Shown here in pieces: positions 1 through 10,400 of a stretch of DNA of 64,000 nt. This DNA is from CAVSWT01 sp963731745 (lineage in GTDB: Bacteria > Bacteroidota > Ignavibacteria > Ignavibacteriales > Ignavibacteriaceae): contig CAVSWT010000008.1 in assembly GCA_963731745.1 (NCBI GenBank), positions 190,921 through 254,920 on the forward strand. Direction: 5' to 3'. Each line of letters begins with the position of its first letter. Within the stretch, counting starts at the first letter, position 1. The position numbers were made by a program, and so were the translations under genes. The notes under the pieces were generated by a model. It ran no database searches, was not told the DNA's origin, and was given only the letters and a program-made list of their open reading frames with translations.

Positions 1-92
1 TGATAACTGAAATCACTTTTACCCCATCGCACCCAGTCAGATTGAGAAAATGAAACTGTTGATAAAATTATAAATGCTAAAAAAGTTTTCAT
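1..92 (-). CDS. secreted protein, N-terminal fragment (runs off window)
   Basis: A reading frame opens with ATG at 92 on the minus strand and runs off the left edge without a stop. The 30 visible residues are a clear Sec signal peptide (MKTFLAFIILSTVSFSQ) followed by SDWVRWGKSDFSY. The start lies only 7 bases after the stop of the acyl-CoA dehydrogenase gene, so the two are probably co-transcribed. Nothing of the mature domain is visible, so no function can be assigned. Confidence 0.6.
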   Translation of the reverse strand, partial: MKTFLAFIILSTVSFSQSDWVRWGKSDFSY

Positions 93-99
93 ATTAATT

Positions 100-1245
100 T
101 CATAAGCTATCGAGTAAGGCGCGAGAGATAACCATTTTTTGTATCTCAGAAGTCCCTTCATAAATTTCCGTTATTTTTGCATCACGCAAATATCGTTCAA
201 CCAAATATTCTCTAACATACCCATAGCCGCCATGAATTTGAATTGCTTCGAGTGCGTTTTCAACAGCAATTTTTGAAGAATAAAGCTTCGCCATCGCCGC
301 TTCTTTATAATATTTTCGTCCTGCATCTTTAAGTGCTGCAGCTTTGAAAGTTAAAAGTTTTGCACAATCAACTTTTACAGCCATATCACTTAATTTAAAT
401 TGAATCGCCTGAAAGTTTGAAATTTCTTTACCAAAGGCTTTTCTCTGTTTTGAATATTTTATTGAGGCTTCCAAAGATGCTTCAGCAATTCCGATGGCTT
501 GAGCCGCTATTCCTATTCTTCCGCCATTTAAAGTATTCATTGCGAAATTGAATCCTTTCCCCTCTTCCCAAATAAGATTTTCTGTGGGAACAGCACAATT
601 TTCAAAAGTTAAACTGCATGTATCCGAACTTCTTATGCCTAATTTATCTTCTTTCTTGCCCTGGTCAAATCCTTTGGTGCCCTTTTCAACTAATATTGTA
701 GAAATCCCATGATGGCCTTTAGCCTTATCTGTTGTAGCCATAACCAAATAATAATCCGCTGATTTGCCATTAGTAATCCAGTTTTTCATTCCATTTAAAA
801 CAAATTGATTTTCCTTTTTATCAGCGATCGTTTTTTGTTGAGTTGCGTCGCTTCCAGCCTCAGGCTCGGATAACGCGAATGCACCGAGTTTCTCGCCTTT
901 GGCAAGTGGTGTTAAATACTTTTCTTTAATAAAATCTGAGCCATATTTTTCAAGCCCGTAACAGACTAATGAATTATTAACAGACATTATCACCCCAACA
1001 CTTGCATCAACTTTTGAGATTTCAATCATTGCGAGCACATAACTTATTGTATCTAAACCGGCACCTCCATATTCAGGAGGAACCATCATTCCAAGAAATC
1101 CTAGTTCACCAAGCTGTTTAACAATTTCCTTTGGGAACTCTGCGTTAATATCTCTTTCAACAGCAGAAGGCAAAATTGCTGTTTGAGCAAAATCTTTAGC
1201 AGAATCTCTGATCATTATCTGTTCTTCTGTGAAGTCAAAATTCAT
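100..1245 (-). CDS. acyl-CoA dehydrogenase, short-chain type
   Basis: A 381-residue flavoprotein of the acyl-CoA dehydrogenase family, the usual length for the butyryl/short-chain branch. It would oxidise acyl-CoA to enoyl-CoA in the cytoplasm with FAD and pass electrons to an electron-transfer flavoprotein. Visible signatures are SEPEAGSDA for substrate/FAD contact, WITNG, the ARG-like GGRIGIAAQAIGIAEASL helix, the QIHGGYGYVREYLVERY signature, and the catalytic glutamate in ITEIYEGTSEIQ near the C terminus. An AAAGGA ribosome site precedes the ATG. The specific substrate (butyryl, isovaleryl or other) cannot be settled from sequence alone. It is divergent from rlmN. Confidence 0.93.
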   Translation of the reverse strand: MNFDFTEEQIMIRDSAKDFAQTAILPSAVERDINAEFPKEIVKQLGELGFLGMMVPPEYGGAGLDTISYVLAMIEISKVDASVGVIMSVNNSLVCYGLEKYGSDFIKEKYLTPLAKGEKLGAFALSEPEAGSDATQQKTIADKKENQFVLNGMKNWITNGKSADYYLVMATTDKAKGHHGISTILVEKGTKGFDQGKKEDKLGIRSSDTCSLTFENCAVPTENLIWEEGKGFNFAMNTLNGGRIGIAAQAIGIAEASLEASIKYSKQRKAFGKEISNFQAIQFKLSDMAVKVDCAKLLTFKAAALKDAGRKYYKEAAMAKLYSSKIAVENALEAIQIHGGYGYVREYLVERYLRDAKITEIYEGTSEIQKMVISRALLDSL

Positions 1246-1467
1246 TTTGATTCCTTTTAAAAGTTTTAAAAACTACTTTTGGCAATTCTAAAAGATTATC
1301 CCAGCAAACACTTTTGGCATTGAGAGATAAAATTTTTATGAATTGAAAATAACAGATAAAAACTTCGATAGCAATTGATATTAAAAACGCTTCAACTTTA
1401 TGTAATATTAAATGCGTTAGAAATTTAAGAGTAATATTACTTAATTTTATAGAATTTGCTTTATCAT

Positions 1468-1475
1468 TATATTTG
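1468..1475 (+). promoter_or_regulatory. possible Bacteroidota-type -7 element before rlmN
   Basis: TATATTTG matches the Bacteroidetes -7 consensus TAnnTTTG and ends four bases before the ATG at 1480. Transcription would then start at or next to the start codon and give a nearly leaderless mRNA. No convincing -33 TTTG is seen at the expected distance, so this is a candidate only. Confidence 0.35.
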
Positions 1476-1479
1476 CAGA

Positions 1480-2580
1480 ATGAAAAATGGAAATAACAAT
1501 TTGAAAGAAGTTCCAAATAACATAGAGGCAAAGCCAAAAAAAACTCTTAAAGGTTTAACGTTAGAAGAAATGCAAAATTACTTTGTCGAAATTGGTGAGC
1601 CAAAATTCCGAGGAGAACAATTATTTAATTGGCTTTATAATCATCGTGTTCTCAGTTATGATGAAATGCTTAATTTGCCAAAGACTCTTAGAGAAAAATT
1701 AAAAAGTACATCTGAAATTAAAACTTTAGAATATGTTGATTCTGAAATTTCAAAAGAAACAGGTACTAAAAAATTTGTTTTTCAAACCAGAGAAAAAAAT
1801 CAGATTGAGTCTGTAATTATTCCTGAAGAAAAGAGAACAACTCTTTGCATTTCTACACAAGTTGGCTGTCCGCTTGATTGTAAATTTTGTGCGACAGGGT
1901 TAATGGGTTATAAAAAAAATCTATCTCCCGGTGAAATATTTGATCAATTTCTTCTTGCTTCAAATGATTACGGCAAAGATAAAATTTCTAATATAGTATA
2001 TATGGGAATGGGCGAACCGCTTTTAAATTATAATTCTACATTAAGCTCATTAAAAATCTTTAATGAAGATTTAATTACAAGCATAAGCCTAAAAAAAATA
2101 ACTGTGTCAACTGCCGGCATTGCACCTAAAATAAGAGAACTTGCTGATACAGGATTAAAAGTTAAAATAGCTTTTTCGCTCCACTCTTGCTTTGAAGATA
2201 TTAGAAGTAAAATAATGCCGATAAATAAAAAATATTCTTTGAAAGAAAATATAGATGCAATTAAATATTATGTCGGGATAACCGGAACCAGAGTCACTTT
2301 TGAATATGTTATGTTAAAAGATTTAAATGATAGGAAAGAAGATTGGCAAGCACTTGTTAAACTTTGCAGTGAGATACCATCAAAGATTAATGTTATTCCC
2401 TTCAACTCTTTGAATCATATGAATCCAACCGGATTATCACGTGAACTTCAACCGACTCCCAAAAAAGAAATTGATAATTTTGTTAAAAAACTTCGCGATA
2501 AAAATGTAACAGTCATTGTGCGCTATACACAGGGAGAAGATATAGCAGCCGCGTGCGGACAACTGGCAGTTAACTATTAA
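1480..2580 (+). CDS. rlmN: dual-specificity 23S rRNA/tRNA (adenine-C2) methyltransferase RlmN
   Basis: A radical-SAM enzyme that methylates C2 of A2503 in 23S rRNA and A37 in some tRNAs. The radical-SAM cysteines are in GCPLDCKFCATG (about C130, C134, C137). The two other catalytic cysteines of the RlmN mechanism are visible in TLCISTQVGC and in the terminal AAACGQL. GMGEPLLNY and the NVIPFN segment also match the family. The ATG at 1480 gives 366 residues. The frame is open back to a TTG at 1456, but that lies upstream of a possible promoter and is unlikely to be used. A TrmH-family methyltransferase follows 40 bases downstream, making an RNA-modification pair. Confidence 0.95.
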   Translation: MKNGNNNLKEVPNNIEAKPKKTLKGLTLEEMQNYFVEIGEPKFRGEQLFNWLYNHRVLSYDEMLNLPKTLREKLKSTSEIKTLEYVDSEISKETGTKKFVFQTREKNQIESVIIPEEKRTTLCISTQVGCPLDCKFCATGLMGYKKNLSPGEIFDQFLLASNDYGKDKISNIVYMGMGEPLLNYNSTLSSLKIFNEDLITSISLKKITVSTAGIAPKIRELADTGLKVKIAFSLHSCFEDIRSKIMPINKKYSLKENIDAIKYYVGITGTRVTFEYVMLKDLNDRKEDWQALVKLCSEIPSKINVIPFNSLNHMNPTGLSRELQPTPKKEIDNFVKKLRDKNVTVIVRYTQGEDIAAACGQLAVNY

Positions 2581-2620
2581 TTGAAAAAATCTTTTGAATT
2601 TATAATTTCAATTTTAATTC

Positions 2621-3160
2621 ATGAAAAAACTTACTCACAGCGAAATTTCTCAAAACCGAAGCACACTTGAGACATTACACAATGTAAAAAAAATGCCGGT
2701 ATATGTGGTACTAAACAGCATTAGAAGTAATTATAATGTTGGTTCTATATTCCGAACTTCTGATGGAGTTATGATAGAAAAGCTTTACCTGTGCGGCTAC
2801 ACTCCTCATCCCCCAAAAAAAGAAATTTTAAAAACAGCGTTAGGCGCCACAGAAAGTGTAAATTGGGAATTTGTAAAAGATCCAAAAGAAGTGGTTTTAA
2901 AATTAAAAAGCGAAGGCGTAAAGATTTGTGCTCTGGAATTGACAAGTAAAAGCAAACTTTATTATGAAATAAATAAAAATGATTTTCCTTTATGTTTAAT
3001 TATAGGAAATGAAATTACCGGCGTTTCTCAAGACTTAATTGATTTATGTGATTACTCCATTGAAATTCCACAATATGGAATTAAACAATCGTTAAATGTA
3101 GCTGTGGCATATGGCATTGCCATATTTGAACTAAGAAAGATTTTTGACACACACATTTAA
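2621..3160 (+). CDS. TrmH/SpoU-family RNA 2'-O-methyltransferase
   Basis: A 179-residue SPOUT-fold methyltransferase. The three SpoU motifs are in order: NYNVGSIFRT near residue 38, LIIGNEITGVS near residue 127, and IPQYGIKQSLNVAVAYGI near residue 149, which forms the trefoil knot that binds S-adenosylmethionine. There is no N-terminal RNA-binding extension, so this is a minimal TrmH-type enzyme. The target (tRNA or rRNA ribose) cannot be read from the sequence. It follows rlmN closely and is probably co-transcribed. It converges on the AlbA_2 gene. Confidence 0.88.
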   Translation: MKKLTHSEISQNRSTLETLHNVKKMPVYVVLNSIRSNYNVGSIFRTSDGVMIEKLYLCGYTPHPPKKEILKTALGATESVNWEFVKDPKEVVLKLKSEGVKICALELTSKSKLYYEINKNDFPLCLIIGNEITGVSQDLIDLCDYSIEIPQYGIKQSLNVAVAYGIAIFELRKIFDTHI

Positions 3161-3194
3161 TTTTTTTTAACTTTTTACTTTTGAAATTGACTTA

Positions 3195-3851
3195 TTATTG
3201 CCTGCTTGTAAAAAATTCCTCACCATTTTCTCTAGTGTGAATCATCAATAAATTTGCGCGAACTAATTTCACTAGTGTTCGGGAAGCTCTTCGTTCGGAA
3301 ATATTAATCAGGTTACTTAATTCCTTTACTGAAATGGTTTCGTTTTTATCCAGATATTCAAAAACTATTTTTTCATTTTTACCAATCGTGTACTTAACTA
3401 GTTTCATGTTATTCGATTCAGCTCTTAAAATTCTTACCATTTCTTTACTGGCTTGGATGCTTTTGTCATTTACTCTAACAGTCACTACAGCTTTTGTAAT
3501 GTCAAAATCATTTAAATAATCCTGAAGTCTATGCGGCTTCATATCAGATTCAGGAACTACCACAATTACAATTTCTTTTCCATATAATTCTTTATATTCA
3601 ATTTCAAATTCGATAGGAGGTTCAATAAAATTTTTAGCTACATCAACAATTAATTCTGCCTCACCTTTCTCACTTTCCACTCCGACAATCTTTTTGTCAT
3701 CATCGATTCCAAATAATATATATCCACCGCTTGTGTTTGCAAAAGCCATCATCTCCCGGGCAATTTTTTCCTTTGATGAAAATTTTCTTTTAAATTCGCA
3801 ATGTATATTTTCTCCCTCTTCAATTAATTCTAAAAGTTCTCTTCTATTCAT
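3195..3851 (-). CDS. AlbA_2-domain (Schlafen-like) putative regulator with winged helix
   Basis: 218 residues. Residues 1-135 form an AlbA_2 / divergent AAA_4 domain: the opening GENIHCEFKRKFS and the segment REMMAFANTSGGYILFGIDD are typical. Residues about 155-215 look like a winged-helix or MarR-like DNA-binding domain (EKIVFEYLDKNETISVKELSNLINISERRASRTLV is compatible with helix-turn-helix). Proteins of this build are usually called transcriptional regulators, but no target is known. The start lies 2 bases after the stop of the transglycosylase gene, so the two are an operon. Confidence 0.75.
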   Translation of the reverse strand: MNRRELLELIEEGENIHCEFKRKFSSKEKIAREMMAFANTSGGYILFGIDDDKKIVGVESEKGEAELIVDVAKNFIEPPIEFEIEYKELYGKEIVIVVVPESDMKPHRLQDYLNDFDITKAVVTVRVNDKSIQASKEMVRILRAESNNMKLVKYTIGKNEKIVFEYLDKNETISVKELSNLINISERRASRTLVKLVRANLLMIHTRENGEEFFTSRQ

Positions 3852-3853
3852 AA

Positions 3854-4600
3854 TTAATTTTTTGGATAAAGGATTACATCATTCAATCTATTGCGCGCGA
3901 TTGAAGCTCTGCGCAGCACATATTTAGAGTTTTTATTAGGCTGATGAATTAATGGAGAAGGAATAACTGCAGCAAGTTTTGTACATTCTGTGGTAGTAAG
4001 TTTATCAGGTTCTTTGTTAAAATAAATTTCAGATGCTCTTTTAATTCCAAAAATTCCATCACCCCACTCTATAGCATTTATATAATTTTCTAAAATAGAT
4101 TTTTTTGAAATTTCCTTTTCCATTCGAAACGCCACTATCATTTCTTTTGCTTTTCTTAAAAAAGATTTTTTGGTGGTAAAAAAAAGATTTTTGGAAAGCT
4201 GCATGGTAATTGTACTCCCGCCTCTCGATATACGTCCTTTCCTTCGATTTAATCTCATAGAATTTTTCAATTCTTTCCAGTCCACTCCATTGTGTTTAAA
4301 AAAGCTGCCGTCCTCTAATCCGATTATCGATTTAAGCAACACTGGATTTATGTCATCTATACTTACCCAACTTTGACGCGGATAGAATATTAGCTTATGT
4401 TCAATAGTACGCTGCTCCATCAATGAAGTAATTCTAAACCCTTTGTATTGGAGCAGTGGAATTTGAAAAGCAGGAATACTGAAATAGAAAATGAATAAAG
4501 TAAAAATCAGCAAACTTTTTATTTTATTTCTTTTAACAAAAGGAATTAATTTTTCTAAATAAAAAGCAAGTTCATTTTGGGGGAATTGAGTGATATTCAT
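3854..4600 (-). CDS. mtgA: monofunctional peptidoglycan glycosyltransferase (GT51)
   Basis: A 248-residue membrane-anchored transglycosylase that polymerises lipid II into glycan strands in the periplasm. One transmembrane helix is visible at about residues 28-47. GT51 motifs follow in order: EDGSFFKHNGVDW with the catalytic glutamate, RGGSTITMQLSKNLF, the KEMIVAFRMEKEISKKSILENYIN segment with the second glutamate, and a WGDGIFGIKRASEIYF stretch. There is no transpeptidase domain, which separates it from class A PBPs. It is translationally close to the downstream AlbA_2 gene. Confidence 0.88.
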   Translation of the reverse strand: MNITQFPQNELAFYLEKLIPFVKRNKIKSLLIFTLFIFYFSIPAFQIPLLQYKGFRITSLMEQRTIEHKLIFYPRQSWVSIDDINPVLLKSIIGLEDGSFFKHNGVDWKELKNSMRLNRRKGRISRGGSTITMQLSKNLFFTTKKSFLRKAKEMIVAFRMEKEISKKSILENYINAIEWGDGIFGIKRASEIYFNKEPDKLTTTECTKLAAVIPSPLIHQPNKNSKYVLRRASIARNRLNDVILYPKN

Positions 4601-4655
4601 TTGAAAGTTCCCTAAAATAAAATTGAATGAATTTAAATAATTTTTAGGAAAATAG

Positions 4656-6932
4656 TTATGGGATTTTTTCTAAGATAGTTTTGCTGGAATCTTTAATACT
4701 TTGGGTTTGCTCATTCAAATTTGAATTTTGTTCGTCAATCTTGTTTTGCTGTAAATTTTCATCTTGAATTCTAACTGAATCCGGAGATAATGATTTATTC
4801 CCACTGCCTGTACTGTCAGAATTCAAATCTTCATTTAAATTTTGCTGAGCATTAATATTTGTGTTAAGCGAATCATTAGTTATTGTATTTTGATTGCTAT
4901 TTATTGACTGCTGATTATTTTCCGTTGAGTCCACTTTATTTCCACTATTCAAAGCTTTTATTGAATCATCAATTGCTTTCTGAATTCTAACTTTTTCTGA
5001 TTTATAAAAATTTAGCTTTGGTAGTATTTTAGAAGCATAAACAGTTTTAGGGTAATTTACAGCGATACTATCATACATAACTGCCGCAGAATCATTCTTC
5101 TCTAATTTATTTTCCAATATCCAGCCGCTGGCATATAATGCTTTTGGGGCATATTCTGACGAATGGTAAGTTTTAAATATTTTATAGAAATTATTAACCG
5201 AGGCTTTATAATCATCATTCATCATTTGCTTTTCAGCTTCAGCATACAAATCTTCAGCCGGATCATAATTTAAATTAATTAAAGGTTTCTTAAGTTTATC
5301 TGCTGCAGCGTTTACTATACTTTCGTTTTGATAATTATTGTAAATGAGATTATAAATGCTGTCGGCTTTCTCAATATTTCCCTTTGATTCAAAATAACTG
5401 CCGATGCCAAAAAGTGTTTTTGCAATGTAAGGGGAATTTGGATAATCCGTTAATATATGCTGATAATGATAATATGCGGAATCCAGCAAGTTGAATTCAG
5501 TAAAAAATAAATTTGCGATTTCAAATTCTGACTTTGCTATTCTATTCATAAGTGAATCAGCAGACAGTGCAGGTTTTACAGGCGGCTTTTTTTCAATGAT
5601 TTTCTGAGTATTGGTTTTTGATTTATTGACATTAAAATCCCTGGTGTTTCTCCTTCCACGATCCAGCAAATTATCTTGATTTCCTGCAACATCAGGGTTT
5701 TGCGAATCATCTTCTTGAATTTTTAAGGAATCAAAATAAGCAGTGGAATCTTTTACATATTGTTCTGGATTAAGAACATAAATTAATGATTGCCTGTCTT
5801 CGTTAATAGATTTATTCAGCGCGTTATATTTTTTAAATTTTTGATTTTGATCCGAAGCTTCCTGCAAGATTTCAGGAGGTGCTTGGGACGTTGAGGCTTT
5901 TTGATAATAAACAGTAGCACTATCAAAGTTTTGATAATCTAATTCAAATATCTGGGCCAATTCATACCTAGCATATCCAGCATTTTTTGAATTTGGATAT
6001 GATGTATCAACATCAGCAAGGATATTTTTTGCTTCATCGATATTTTTCATATCAATTAGTGTAATGCCGGTCTGAAGATCAATTTCATCATAATTATCTA
6101 TGTACTTGTCTTCTTCCCTCATGTTTGCAAAAAGATTATACGCATCTTCAGCACGTCCTTTTTTTCGTAACGCTTTGCCAAGTTCTATATTCGCTTCATA
6201 TTGAATATCGTACGTGGGAGAGTAATCAAAAACTTTATTGAAAGCAATTATTGCATTGTCTATGTCATCAACATCATTATATAGCTTACCAAGTTCAAAT
6301 TCTATTTCAGCATTAACTTCATCATCATCCGAAAGACTTATAAATTCATTAGAAAGGCTTATTGCTCCCTGGTAATCCTCTATTATAATTTTATGAACAA
6401 TTTCTTCAACATACGCATCTTTTATAAAATCATCTTCACCTTCATCTGTAGATTCTTTAATAACATCTGTAAGTGTTGCAAGCCCTTCGTCATAGTCTTT
6501 TAATCTCATCTGCGTTTTACCAATCCAAAGTTTTGTTTCCAAAGCGAGATCACTTTCTTGCTGGGTTGCAAGTAATTCTTGAAATTTTCTTAATGCTTTT
6601 TGATAATTCTTTTGATAGTAAAATGATTTGCCCAGCATCAGTAATGCATCATCTACATATCCTGACTCTGAATGAAATTGCAGAATTTTTGAAGCTTTCT
6701 CTATAACTTTATTGAGTGACTGTGTTACAGAACTAGGAATTATTAATTCTTCAGTAGAAAATAAATCTCTTTTTTGTTCAAAGATTGATTCCTCAGCTTG
6801 ATCGAATTGGTCTGAAGTGTTGTAATACAAATTAAAGTATGTTGTAAAATTACCCCATACACCGCAGCCGGAAAAGACGACAGCAGAGAAGAGAACAGCT
6901 AATAAAATTTTAAATTGATTTTTAAAAATCAT
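4656..6932 (-). CDS. TPR-repeat lipoprotein, SprE/PorW-like
   Basis: A 758-residue lipoprotein from the ATG at 6932. The frame is open to a TTG at 6956, but the ATG places the signal peptide correctly, with lipobox FSGC and cysteine at residue 23. After GVWGNFTTYFNLYYNT come many TPR-like helical repeats over residues about 70-650, then a low-complexity Asn/Gln/Ser-rich tail. The architecture and the conserved N-terminal Tyr/Asn segment after the lipidated cysteine resemble SprE (PorW), a T9SS accessory lipoprotein in Bacteroidota. A T9SS cargo gene lies nearby at 10765. The SprE assignment is inference; TPR lipoprotein is secure. Confidence 0.7.
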   Translation of the reverse strand: MIFKNQFKILLAVLFSAVVFSGCGVWGNFTTYFNLYYNTSDQFDQAEESIFEQKRDLFSTEELIIPSSVTQSLNKVIEKASKILQFHSESGYVDDALLMLGKSFYYQKNYQKALRKFQELLATQQESDLALETKLWIGKTQMRLKDYDEGLATLTDVIKESTDEGEDDFIKDAYVEEIVHKIIIEDYQGAISLSNEFISLSDDDEVNAEIEFELGKLYNDVDDIDNAIIAFNKVFDYSPTYDIQYEANIELGKALRKKGRAEDAYNLFANMREEDKYIDNYDEIDLQTGITLIDMKNIDEAKNILADVDTSYPNSKNAGYARYELAQIFELDYQNFDSATVYYQKASTSQAPPEILQEASDQNQKFKKYNALNKSINEDRQSLIYVLNPEQYVKDSTAYFDSLKIQEDDSQNPDVAGNQDNLLDRGRRNTRDFNVNKSKTNTQKIIEKKPPVKPALSADSLMNRIAKSEFEIANLFFTEFNLLDSAYYHYQHILTDYPNSPYIAKTLFGIGSYFESKGNIEKADSIYNLIYNNYQNESIVNAAADKLKKPLINLNYDPAEDLYAEAEKQMMNDDYKASVNNFYKIFKTYHSSEYAPKALYASGWILENKLEKNDSAAVMYDSIAVNYPKTVYASKILPKLNFYKSEKVRIQKAIDDSIKALNSGNKVDSTENNQQSINSNQNTITNDSLNTNINAQQNLNEDLNSDSTGSGNKSLSPDSVRIQDENLQQNKIDEQNSNLNEQTQSIKDSSKTILEKIP

Positions 6933-6997
6933 GAAGAAAACTATTAAAGATTGCAAATAATGAAAAGGTAAAATATCCTGCCTGCCGGCACATTGTT

Positions 6998-7336
6998 TTA
7001 CAATGCCTGGTTTCCAGCTTCTTCAGTACGGATTCTTATGGCATCTTTCACATCAATTATAAATATTTTGCCATCCCCGACTTGCCCCGTTTTAGCAGTT
7101 CGCAAAATTGCGTCAATAACTTTATCAGCAATACTATCATCCACTACAACTTCAATTTTAATTTTTGGTACAAATTCTATTCTATATTCGCTGCCGCGGT
7201 AAGTTTCAGTATGGCCTTTTTGACGCCCATACCCCCGAACTTCTGAAATAGTCAGGCCTCTGATTCCTTCTTCCACTAAAGCTTCTTTAACATCATCTAA
7301 TTTGAATGGCCGGATGATAGCTTCAATTTTTTTCAT
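6998..7336 (-). CDS. glnB: nitrogen regulatory protein PII
   Basis: 112 residues, the standard PII length. The trimeric signal protein senses 2-oxoglutarate and ATP/ADP and controls nitrogen assimilation. The T-loop carries the uridylylation-type tyrosine Y51 in YRGSEYR, and the B- and C-loop segments TGQVGDGKIFIIDV and the terminal IRIRTEE are conserved. No amtB or glutamine synthetase gene is adjacent, so GlnB and GlnK cannot be separated by context. It is transcribed ahead of the TPR lipoprotein gene. Confidence 0.93.
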   Translation of the reverse strand: MKKIEAIIRPFKLDDVKEALVEEGIRGLTISEVRGYGRQKGHTETYRGSEYRIEFVPKIKIEVVVDDSIADKVIDAILRTAKTGQVGDGKIFIIDVKDAIRIRTEEAGNQAL

Positions 7337-7438
7337 TAATTTTACTTTCTGATTTTTTCGAAGTTAAATAAAGGTTTTTAGAAGTATCCTATTTAGTTAA
7401 TTGCTGCCGAAAATTTTATTTAAATTAAAATTAGTTTA

Positions 7439-10400
7439 TTACTTGCCGTGACAATTTTTATATTTTTTGCCGCTGCCGCATGGACATGGGTCATTTCTTC
7501 CAACTTTTGCCTCTACATGAACAGGCTGCGGTTTTCCAGCCTTTTGTTCCTCTCCATTCCCTCTGTTTGTAGAAAGCCCGATATTTTGGGTACTTTGTTT
7601 TGATTCGGTTATTCTTCCCATTGCAGGCTGCCTTCTTCTTTGAACCTCTTCGGGAGCCTGAGGCCAGAACTTGAATACGAACGCAACAACTTCATTTTTT
7701 ATTTGTTCTAGAAGAGAAACAAATATTTGGTACGCTTCAACTTTATATTCAACAAGCGGATCTTTTTGGCCGTATGCACGCAAACCTATTCCCTCTTTAA
7801 GTTCATCCATTTCTCTGAGATGCTCTTTCCATTTATGATCAATTACACTAAGCATCGCATATCTTTCAAGCCTTGCCATCAATTCAGGGCCCAACATCTC
7901 CTCTTTCTTTTTATAAAAATCTTTGGCCGCATCTAATATTTTACTTTTTAAACCTTCTGAGCCAAGGGACTCAAACTCGGTAGCTTCAATTTGAATATCA
8001 AGCAGAAGGTTATGCCTTAAATCTTCTTTAATATTTTCTACCAAAACATCATCAAAGCTTCGATCAACAATTTCACCAATAAATTCTTCTAACAATTCAA
8101 AGATATCACTTTTTAATCTATCGCCTTGAAGTGCACGGTTTCTCCTTGTATAAATGACTTCGCGTTGTGAATTCATTGTATCGTCATATTCCAGTAATCT
8201 TTTACGTATTGCAAAGTTATTCTCTTCAACTTTCTTTTGGGCTCTTTCAACTGATTTTGTAATCATTGGATGTTGTATTACTTCACCGTCTTTAATGCCT
8301 ATTCTTTCCATAATTGAAGTAACTCTATCGCTCATAAACAAACGCATTAAATCGTCTTCAAGTGAAATATAAAATTTTGAGGTACCGGGATCACCCTGCC
8401 TTCCAGAACGGCCTCTTAGCTGTCTGTCAATTCTTCTTGATTCATGTCGCTCAGTACCTAAAATGAATAAGCCGCCTTTTTCTATTACACCATTGCCTAA
8501 CTTAATATCTGTACCACGGCCAGCCATATTTGTTGCGATTGTAACGGCGCCAATTTCACCGGCATGCTCTACAATTTCCGCTTCCCGCTGATGTTGTTTT
8601 GCATTTAATACGTTATGAGCCGTTCCGCGTCTTTTTAACATACGACTTAAAGTTTCGGAAACTTCAACTGAAGTTGTACCGACAAGTACAGGCCTACCTT
8701 CTTTTTTAAGCTCTTCAATATGTTCAATTATGGCGTTATATTTTTCCCTTTTAGTCTTAAATACAGCATCGTCCTGATCATCTCTTATAACTGGTTTATT
8801 GGTGGGAGCAACCACAACTTCCAATTTGTAAATTTCATAAAATTCGCCTTCTTCAGTTTCGGCCGTACCTGTCATTCCTGCAAGCTTATTGTACATTCTG
8901 AAATAATTTTGAAGGGTAATAGTAGCAAGTGTTTGAGTATCTCTTTCAACTTTAACATTTTCTTTAGCTTCAATAGCTTGATGAAGTCCATCAGAATAAC
9001 GCCTGCCGGGTAAAACACGGCCTGTGAATTCATCTACAATTGCTATTTTACCATCTTCTGTTATTACATATTCATCATCTTTTTCAAAAAGAGTGTAGGC
9101 TTTTAAAAGCTGATGTATAGTATGAATTCGATCGCTTGCCTCAGAATATTTTTTATAGAGCAAATCTTTTTTCTTAACTTTTTCTTCTTCACTTAAAGTT
9201 TCATCATTTTCAAATTTACTTACTTCCGTTCCAAGATCAGGAAGAATAAAATATTCTGCCTCAATACCGCTGCCTTTTGCAAGCTCTTCTCTTCCCTTAT
9301 CGGTGAGATCAATGGTATTGTTTTTCTCGTCAATTGCAAAATATAATTCATCATCAATGATGTGCATATGTTTTGCTTGTTCTCTCAAGTAATCTAGTTC
9401 AGTAGTCTGCAGTAATTTTTTATTTGAAGGTTCGCTTAAAACTTTAGTAAGCTTATTACTTTTAGGAAGTCCGCGATATGCACGAAGCAAGAGAACGCCA
9501 GCTTCAGTTACACTTCCTTTTTCACCATTGCTGAGCATTTCTTCAGCATCTTGAACGAGCTTTGCAACTAGATTAGATTGAATTCTATAAAGACGTTCAA
9601 TCTTGGGCTTCATTTCATTAAACTGATGATCATCAACTTCAACCGGGCCGGAAATGATTAAAGGAGTTCGGGCTTCATCAATTAATACAGAGTCAACTTC
9701 ATCAACAATGGCATAATTATGTCCCCGTTGAACCTGGTTTTCTTTGTCGGAAGCCATGTTATCCCGAAGATAATCAAACCCAAATTCATTATTAGTACCG
9801 TAAGTAATATCGCAGGTATATTCCTGTGTTCTTTTTTGCGGATCCATCGTGTTGAGAATTACACCTACCGTTAAGCCGTGGAACTTATAAATTTCTCCCA
9901 TCCATTCACTATCACGTAAAGCCAAATAATCGTTTACGGTAACAAGATGAACACCTCTGCCGGTTAATGCATTGAGATAAATAGGAAGCGCAGCTACTAA
10001 AGTTTTTCCTTCGCCAGTCGCCATTTCTGCAATTTTGCCTTGATGGAGTATTACTCCGCCCATTAGCTGAACATCATAAGGAACCATGTTCCAGGTGATT
10101 TTATTCCCGGCAACATTCCAACTTTTACCAACTAATTTTTCGCAAGTTAATTTTACAACCGCGAATGCCTGAGGCAGAAGTTGATCCAATATATCTTCAT
10201 ACTTTTCATTTAGATCTTCTTCTAATTTATCAAGTTCATCATAAGCAGCATGTCTATCAAAATCTTCATCAGATTGAAGTTTTAATTTCAACTCATCAAT
10301 TTGAGCCTGGATTTCAGCAGTATAATCTTTAATAGTTTGTTTAAATTCAGGTGTTTTTGCTTTTAATTCATCTTCCGTAAAATTTTTAATTTTCTCATAT

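Noticed and set aside
1235..1537. 100-residue minus-strand frame over the acd-rlmN gap
   Set aside because: It overlaps the start of rlmN and both promoters; no ribosome site or recognisable sequence.
6977..6990. CCTGCCTGCCGGCA, GC-rich word between glnB and the TPR gene
   Set aside because: It resembles half of a common GC-rich repeat but has no second arm or copy in the window.
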